From contig NC_084796.1 of assembly GCF_963169125.1 (NCBI RefSeq), forward strand, positions 90,690,888 through 90,754,887: DNA of 64,000 bases, in the 5' to 3' direction. The position numbers and the translations under genes were made by a program. Origin of the DNA: Humulus lupulus. Its lineage: Eukaryota > Streptophyta > Magnoliopsida > Rosales > Cannabaceae. Under the pieces are notes generated by a model. It was not told the origin of the DNA and made no database searches. It worked only from the letters and a program-made list of their open reading frames with translations. This document shows positions 57,936 to 64,000 of this stretch, one piece after another; within the stretch, counting starts at the first letter, position 1; every line of letters starts with the position of its first letter.

Positions 57936-58210
57936 CACTACAACAATTTTGAAATTCAATGACTCCCTACAATGTTTTACACCATTGGTGTAAGACATTA
58001 AAAATTAAGAGGGATTTTAATTGTATTATGTTGGAGACATTGAAACTTTTTATTAATTGTGAAAATTATAAGACATTAAAAGTGTAGGAAGACATTGAAA
58101 ATTTAGGATCTATACACATGTCCAGGAAGGACTTTCAATGTCTTCCACCGGGAGACGTGCCACGTGTCCCATGTCTCCCATTGGATGACAAGACAATTAT
58201 TGCAGTCACT
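57936..58210 (+). mobile_element. CACTA-like end fragment
   Basis: Begins CACTACAACAATTTTG, with repeated subterminal words AGACATTGAAA/AGACATTAAAA and the inverted form TTTCAATGTCTT. A matching far end was not found; a GTAGTG at 59066-59071 has only 8 matching bases. Confidence 0.45.
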
Positions 58211-59038
58211 TAGTAGGTGACCTAAGAATGTGTAAAGGTAAGGACACAGAGGTACGGAGGAAAGTGGTGTCTCTGATATACGAGCTGAGTTAGTCTCAAC
58301 CCGTTGCGTGATGTCACGCGCTACCCTATGTTAAACGCCTCGGTTTCCCTAACAAACCCCTGTTGTTTAGGGATTCGTGTGTCAGAAAAATGGCCACTGC
58401 TGTCCTTGGGTGGCGGTTTAGAGAAAAACCACCCAAGAAACATGTTCCCTAAGAAATTTTTTTTTTCTGAACCCTAACCTTTCATCTTCTATATCCCGAA
58501 TAGGTATTTCCTAAAATTTACCCAAAAAATATCCGGTTTCATGAATGTCATAGTTTTTTAGAGATATTCTAAACCTTCTCAATAAAACCTAAAGTTGAAG
58601 CCTATGTGCCAAAGACACCCTAATATTAACTACGTTGAAGCATAGAGTAGCATAAAAAAAATGCAGAAATCCTTAAAGGAGGAGTTCATTTGAAACAGTA
58701 AGACTTACAGTGTGTTTGATGATCGAAGAGGTAGTTTCGCAAAGCTTGGGAGACTTAATCCTGAGTAATCGAACAACTAGGTGTCGGAGAGATATTGCTA
58801 CAAGAAGTTTTTGGAGTTTTCTTTTCTTTGAGAAAGAATAAAGTTTGAAAAAACAGAAGAGAGAAGATAGAGAAAATTTTCGAATAAAAGGTGATGAACT
58901 GTGGAAATTGTCTACCCTATTTATACGTAAATAGCATAAATCAATTTAAGTCATCCAATTTGATTAGTACAAGATCCAAGGGCTGTGTTTCTAAGGACAA
59001 AATTGCGGCAAAAAGTTGACAAGACAATTATTACAGTC
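58185..59038. repeat. Segment bounded by a 22-base direct repeat
   Basis: TGACAAGACAATTATTGCAG at 58187 and TGACAAGACAATTATTACAG at 59017, continuing TC. The 0.8 kb between has no gene; it includes T-rich and CACC-rich stretches and AGAAAAACCACCCAAGAAAC. Confidence 0.7.
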
Positions 59039-59191
59039 CTCGAAATCCAAATAGGCACCAATTGTAGTGTTCCACGTGTTCGATAATCGAGTAATTGGTA
59101 GGCATGGTTTATTGCAATAGAAGTATAAAAGTCCCTACTGTGTAGATCAGAAGGTGACATCATAAACAACGAGCAGGGACTTGGGGGCAAA

Positions 59192-59881
59192 TGTGTATCC
59201 TAATTTTAGCACGAGTCTTTCTTTTAGATCGAGTACAGTTGAAATATAAATGCATGGAAGAAATAGTTAAGAAATCCATGCATTTTCCATGTAGACAGCA
59301 CAGTTTCATGGTGGTTGTACGAGCTAGGGAGGCATAGATGGATAAGTGCGAGCTTATAATGTTTATAAGGCATGGCCTCCACAGAACGAGCTCGATGTTA
59401 TATCCAGCTCGAGATAATTGAGAGATATGGCATATCCGTGGATCCCCGAAGACCCAGATACTGAATACGATTATTTATGGCCAACCTGTGATATTTAATG
59501 CCCCATATATTAGGAAGCCATTTATTTCATGATTAGATCATATCCCAATATAAATGGGAATATTTCATATTTAATGTACTAAATGTGTAAATCCATGATT
59601 GACTCACGCAGTTACCCAAACCTGTCCAAGGAATTTCTCTATAAATACTGAGAATATTGGACAGGAAAAAAGACGATTATTTTGTAATACCGAACTGCTG
59701 TCAAAATAGAGAGGAAAGAATAGTAATAATATAGACTCGTGGACTAGGTGCATTTTAACCACTGAAATAAGTAAAAAGATCAGTGTCAGTGAGAGTAATT
59801 TTATTATTTCGGTTTATCATTGAGAACTAATCCAATCTTGTTATTATCTTAAGTCTCTATTGGCGAAAAACTGCGTCAACG
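59192..59881 (+). repeat. Plus-oriented LTR with polypurine tract, inside element C
   Basis: GGGACTTGGGGGCAAA is immediately before TGTGTATCC, the arrangement of PPT and 3' LTR. TCTATAAATACTG near 59638 is the TATA box. It ends GCGAAAAACTGCGTCAACG (last base expected A). A remnant of the 3' end of a Tat-like element in the opposite sense to element C. Confidence 0.7.
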
Positions 59882-59904
59882 GATTCCATTGAGTAGGATA
59901 AATC

Positions 59905-60742
59905 CAGCGGATTTCCTTTAAAGTGTTCTTTCCTTATTCCTATCTACAGATAAAAATCCTTGTTTGGGATATTGTATGATTGGATTCATCCATGTGTCAG
60001 ACCCTTATATTACTAGGGAGGATTCTTCCGATTGAATGATGGGTGTTGATAAATGTTCGACTGATACTATGCTTAAAGTGTCAACATCTTTGGCGCTAGC
60101 TAACTTGGCTAAGGCATCGGTGATTGAGTTCTGGTCGCAAGGTACTTGTTGAATGGTATATTTCTCAAAGTGTGCAAGTAAGTCCTTCGCTTTGTTCAAA
60201 TATGCAATCTTCTTAAGACCCCTAACCTGATATTCTCCAATAATCTGATTAACAACTAGCTGGGAGTCACTATATATTTCTAGTGACTTTATCTTCATAT
60301 CCTTGGCTAGTCTCAAACCTACGAGCAGGGCCTCGTACTCTGCTTCATTGTTGGAGGCTATAAAGTTGAATCTAATTGCACAGTGAAACTGATGTCCCTC
60401 GGGGTAATTAAAATTAACCCTACCCGGAGTTGTTCTCATTAGATGACCCATATAAGAATAGTCTCTAGGCGAGTGTTTGGTCTTGATCATCTGTCCTGAT
60501 GCAACACCAAAGGAACCCTGTAGAGGATTACGATTCATCTGATATTTGCTCCAGATGTTGAAGCATTCCTGTAGGTCCTTGATGTGTTCACCGACCTTTC
60601 TCGACTTGACCAGCATATCATCGATGTAAACCTCCTTGTTATTGTCCATCAGTTCTTTGAACAAGTGGTTGACTAGTCGCTGGTAAGTCGCACCAGCCTT
60701 TTTCAAATTGAAGAGCATTGATTTGTAGTAGTAATGTCCCAT
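59905..60742 (-). pseudogene. RT palm fused to RNase H by internal deletion, element C
   Basis: A single 245-codon frame. Residues about 1-80 are RT: KAGATYQRLVNHLFKELMD, KEVYIDDMLVKSRKV, GSFGVASGQ. From about residue 100 it is the second RNase H: FNYPEGHQFHCAIRFNF, ASNNEAEYEALLVGLRLAKD, YSDSQLVVNQIIGEYQV, QQVPCDQNSITDALAKLAS. The RT thumb/connection and the first RNase H, roughly 300 codons in element A, are missing without a frame break. After the stop at 60005, SDTWMNPIIQYPKQGFL leads towards integrase and stops at the foreign LTR. Confidence 0.85.
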
Positions 60743-61341
60743 ATCTATTCAAAAGCTAGAGTGGTCTTCATCAGGTGGATGCATACTAATTTGATTATAG
60801 CCAGAGTACACATCCATGAATAACAAAACTTCATGTCGTGATGTAGCATCGACCAGCTGGTCGATTCTTGGAAGTGGGAAACAACCCTTCGAATAAGCTT
60901 TATTAAGATCTCTGAAATCTACGCATGTCGTCCACTTACCATTTGGTTTGGGAACTAATACGGGATTAGATACCCAAGATGGATAAAATGCTACCCTAAT
61001 GAATCCATTTTCCTCCAGCTTCTCGACTTTTTCCCTTGAGGCTTTAGATCTGTCTTTGTCGAGCAGCTTTCTTTGTTTTGCATTGGTGGATGATTTTTGT
61101 CTTTATTCAAGACATGGCTAATCACTGTTGGGTCTATCCCAACCATATCTATATGTGACCAGGCAAATACTTCCTGGTGCCTCCTCAAGAACTCCACCAG
61201 CTCTATCTTTATCGTTGTCTCTATGTTTCCTGGTGCTTCCAGATACCAAATTTCTTCTAGTTGGACCTCCTCGAGGTCCTCCATAGGCCCAATGTTGTCA
61301 TCAAAATCCCCAAAGCGAGGAACTAATTCCCTATCCTCCAT
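60743..61341 (-). pseudogene. Reverse transcriptase N-terminal part, element C
   Basis: From 61341: LVEFLRRHQEVFAWSHIDMV, GIDPTVISHVLN; after a frameshift near 61000: YPSWVSNPVLVPKPNGKW, VDFRDLNKAYSKGCFPLPRI, DQLVDATSRHEVLLFMDVYS and GYNQI. A stop at 60743-60748 separates it from the palm block. Confidence 0.82.
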
Positions 61342-62066
61342 TTGGGAAACACCCTATTTGGTGACATGTTCACCTAATTGGGCTTGTTATTTGTATACCA
61401 CTAGCAACATTTTCTCTGTTGCGTTCCCCGATACACCTCTTCTTACCTTCGGGAGAGAAGAATTGTAACACTCTCTTGCCTCTCACTGATTTTCCAATAC
61501 GCACCTAACACCTACATCTGTTAGAAATTTCATGGCCAGATGCCAAACTGAAGTTACCACTCGCAGATCGACGAGTATGCGTCTTCCGATCACGACATTG
61601 TATGCAGACAGAAAATCAACTACTATAAAAGTATCGAGAAATTTCCTGTTCACCGGTGCAGTTCCTGCTGTGATAGGGAGTTTGATTAGCACTGTTGGTG
61701 CTCGCCCCTCACCAAAAATACCATAGATGGTGTGTTTGCACGATTCTAATTCTTGCACTGATAATTTCATTCTTTACAGTAAAGATTTGTATAAAATGTT
61801 GAGTAAGTTTCCTGTATCTAAAAACACTCATTTATCCATCACGTTGGCGATAGGAACATCCATGACCAGAAGATCTAAGTGGGGGAATCGGACATGCTTT
61901 GCATCCAGCTCGGAGAAAGTTAGTAATTCTTCCTCTTTTCGAGCTTTTTTGGGAGTTCGCTCCTTGACGTTTAGCATTTTGATGTCCTGATCGTCACATA
62001 GGGTTCTAGCATATCTTTCCCTTGATTTACCTCTATCACAAGATATATGTGGTCCCTCATAGATAG
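61342..62066 (-). pseudogene. Protease region of element C
   Basis: The frame 61770-61483 reads MKLSVQELESCKHTIYGIFG, GRAPTVLIKLPITAGTAPV, FIVVDFLSAYNVVIGRRIL and WHLAMKF, the second half of the protease region. Upstream, LLTFSELDAKHVRFPHLDLL (62121-61828) is the conserved part before the active site. The active-site loop itself, around 61800, lies in a broken frame. Confidence 0.75.
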
Positions 62067-64000
62067 TTAGCAATGTACCAACAACAGCAGTTGGCTGCAG
62101 AGGAGGTGAGTGCTGGCGCACAGGTGCCTGCCGGTTGCCTCTGGGTGTCTCCTGCTAGGAATTTCCCCCTTCTCGTACATATCTCCTAAGATGTCCTTGT
62201 TGAATAAGGAAATCGATCTCATCCTTAAGCTAGTTACACTCATTTGTATCATGGCCATAGTTGTTGTGAAAATGAAAAAACTTAGTTGTGTTCTTTTTGC
62301 ATATGTCTTTGTTGATCGGGGTTGGTCGCCTAAAGGGAACAGTGGTATGACTGGCCTAAAACACTACCGCATGGCTATCGACTAGGGTTGTGCAATTGGT
62401 GAACCTTGGCTTGTATCTGTTCTATTTAGGGTGCTTGTTATCAAATGTTGTTGGTTCAGAGTTTGCCCTTTTTCCTCCATTCTTATTGTTACCTTTGTCG
62501 TTGTCGTTGGGTTTACCAGATCCATTCGCGGCTTTGGTCGAGTCTTCCTTTTTACCCTGGTCGGCCCTTGGAGACTTCCCTTCATTGGCTATAGCCTCCT
62601 CCAGCTTCATATACTTGTTTTCTCGGTCTAGAAATTCTTGAGTGCTCTTGACTCCATTTTTCCGCAGGCTACTCCAGAGGGGAGATTGGCATTGCACTCC
62701 AGCTATGACAACCGTCATCTTTCCCTCGTCTCCAAAAGTTTTGGCTCGCGCATCGGCTCACATGTACCGCTGTATATACTCCTTAAGAGTTTCTCCTTCC
62801 TTCTGTCGAATGTCGACCGACTGATTAGCCTCTGTTGGATGTATCAGACCATCATAAGACTGTCCGTAAAACTCCTCCTCAAACATCACTTATGAAACAA
62901 TGCTGGCTGGTGAAAATTTGCAGAACCACTCTTGAGCAGAGTCAGAAAAGTTGGCAGGAAAAATCATGCATCATGCGTCTTTGGACACTTTCTAGATGTC
63001 CATTTGTATCTCAAACTTATTTACGTGAGACACCTGATCTTCTCTTCATGAAGTTGGGTAGAATTGACAATTTGAATTTTCTTGGGATTTCTACCACAAC
63101 AATTCTGTTGACGAATGGGGTGCCCTTTCTTCTATCATAATCTATGTGGGACATTTTATTCCCGACCAGCTGCTACACGACTTTATTCAGGGCATCTATC
63201 TAAGCCTAAGCAACATCTGGTATTGTAGGAGCGGATGGAGCCGAGGGGAAATAATTTTCGTGTCTTTCCCTTCAGTCATTGAGTACATCTCTCAGATCTT
63301 CACCCTGATGTCTTTGCTTGCTTGCACCTAGTCGGTCAAAGACTATGGGTTTTCTAGCCTACCCCCAGCGTTTTGACTTGTTGGTCAGTTATCAATTGGA
63401 GGAGCACTTTTTTGTCCATCCCTTTACTCATGATACCGACCATTGTTCCCCCTACCAAAGCTTGCCTCATTGTATTCATGGCCTTCTTTGAATTGCTACC
63501 TGTGAGTGTGCGACCTGCTATACGTACCGTTCCCCTCCCTTCTTCCTGGACCATCCCAATAAACAGGTGGGGGTCTGCGCTGGTCGCTGGGTCCCCTGAC
63601 ATTACTCTATCGTGGGGGATCCCAAACCGCAAAGCCTGAGTCCATTTTCCTCCTGCTCCCTGAGGACGTTGTCCCCTGCCAGGAGGGTTATGTTCTCTAG
63701 TTGTTTGGCGCCAAGGGCTCCTAGGAAGTTACTCTTCTTTGTTATGTCTATGCTGCTGAGTCTTATCCTGACCAGCATGAGGGGGTGGCTGTTGTTCGTT
63801 ATTTCTGTCAGGATTCTGGGTTCGTCTTTCCTACTGAGCTGACAGAGGTTGTTCTGGTCGTTGTGGACTTTTTGGGTCTAGTGGATTTTCACAACACTGG
63901 GGTGATCTGATTGCGGATTTTGATGAGGGTGAGAGTTTGGTGGCTGATCTGGCTAAGAGGTTGGTGCAGGTTGTCCTCAAGCCAACTGAATGGATACCTC
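62067..64000 (-). pseudogene. Gag of element C
   Basis: Broken in several frames. A zinc-knuckle region is near 62200-62290 (pattern FHNNYGHDTNEC before an LKDEID-like helix). The frame 62718-62422 has the Lys/Gly/Asn-rich tail of the capsid part (SLRKNGVKSTQEFLDRENKY, GNNKNGGKRANSEP). 63632-63354 contains the N-terminal, Gly/Arg-rich part. The gag start and the 5' LTR lie beyond 64000. Confidence 0.7.

Larger units (their letters stand above)
53086..64000 (-). mobile_element. Element C: Tat-type gypsy with several insertions, running off the window
   Basis: 3' LTR (53086-53711), PPT, remnant of the antisense gene promoter, integrase, RNase H, RT, protease and gag in that order on the minus strand. 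The 5' LTR is outside the window. The integrase is interrupted twice (54569-57774 and 57936-59881). Confidence 0.85.

Noticed and set aside
57936..59071. A complete CACTA element ending in GTAGTG at 59071
   Set aside because: Only eight terminal bases match, the three flanking bases differ, and subterminal repeats are missing at the right end.

Overview
The window is transposon-packed nuclear DNA from a flowering plant, most likely a eudicot. Evidence: Ty3/gypsy elements of the Tat type, Ty1/copia, L1-type LINE, CACTA and MITE sequences, AT-rich spacers and GT-AG introns. From memory only, the LTR family starting TGTAACGACCC suggests Rosales; this is low confidence. I see no intact host gene, tRNA, rRNA or CRISPR array. 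Almost every reading frame is a decayed piece of a mobile element.

Layout. Element A (1-11935, minus strand) is a Tat-type gypsy with its 5' LTR, PBS, gag-pol and the tail of an antisense extra gene. Its gag is split by a 3.76-kb solo LTR (6502-10264) with a perfect 5-bp target duplication. 12472-15880 holds another LTR of that family and the ends of three CACTA transposons. 15880-18100 is copia material: gag, an LTR, then a polypurine tract. 18110-19371 is a minus-strand Tat extra ORF. 19901-22790 holds scraps of gypsy integrase and copia reverse transcriptase. 22804 starts a third LTR of the big family.

Element B (about 24844-37324, minus) is a badly decayed Tat element whose antisense gene was separated from its pol by a full-length but broken LINE (about 26300-31290, plus). 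A foldback hairpin and the 3' end of a CACTA element follow (37377-38877). A copia element with 260-bp LTRs (40417-52464) carries two insertions: element D (41350-47911), a Tat derivative that kept LTRs and the antisense gene but lost gag-pol, and a 412-bp MITE. A 400-bp MITE lies just beyond. Element C (53086 to beyond 64000, minus) is a third Tat element. Its integrase is broken by a 3.2-kb solo LTR that itself contains a smaller solo LTR, and by a second composite block.

How the parts relate. The Tat elements share one architecture: gag-pol on one strand and, between pol and the 3' LTR, a convergent gene on the other strand. In D this gene has its own TATA box and several candidate introns. 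The large LTRs (6502, 12472, 22804, 54569) share a core motif at nearly the same distance from one end. The nesting order gives a relative history: the Tat elements are oldest, then LINE, copia and solo LTRs, and the MITE with intact target duplication came late.
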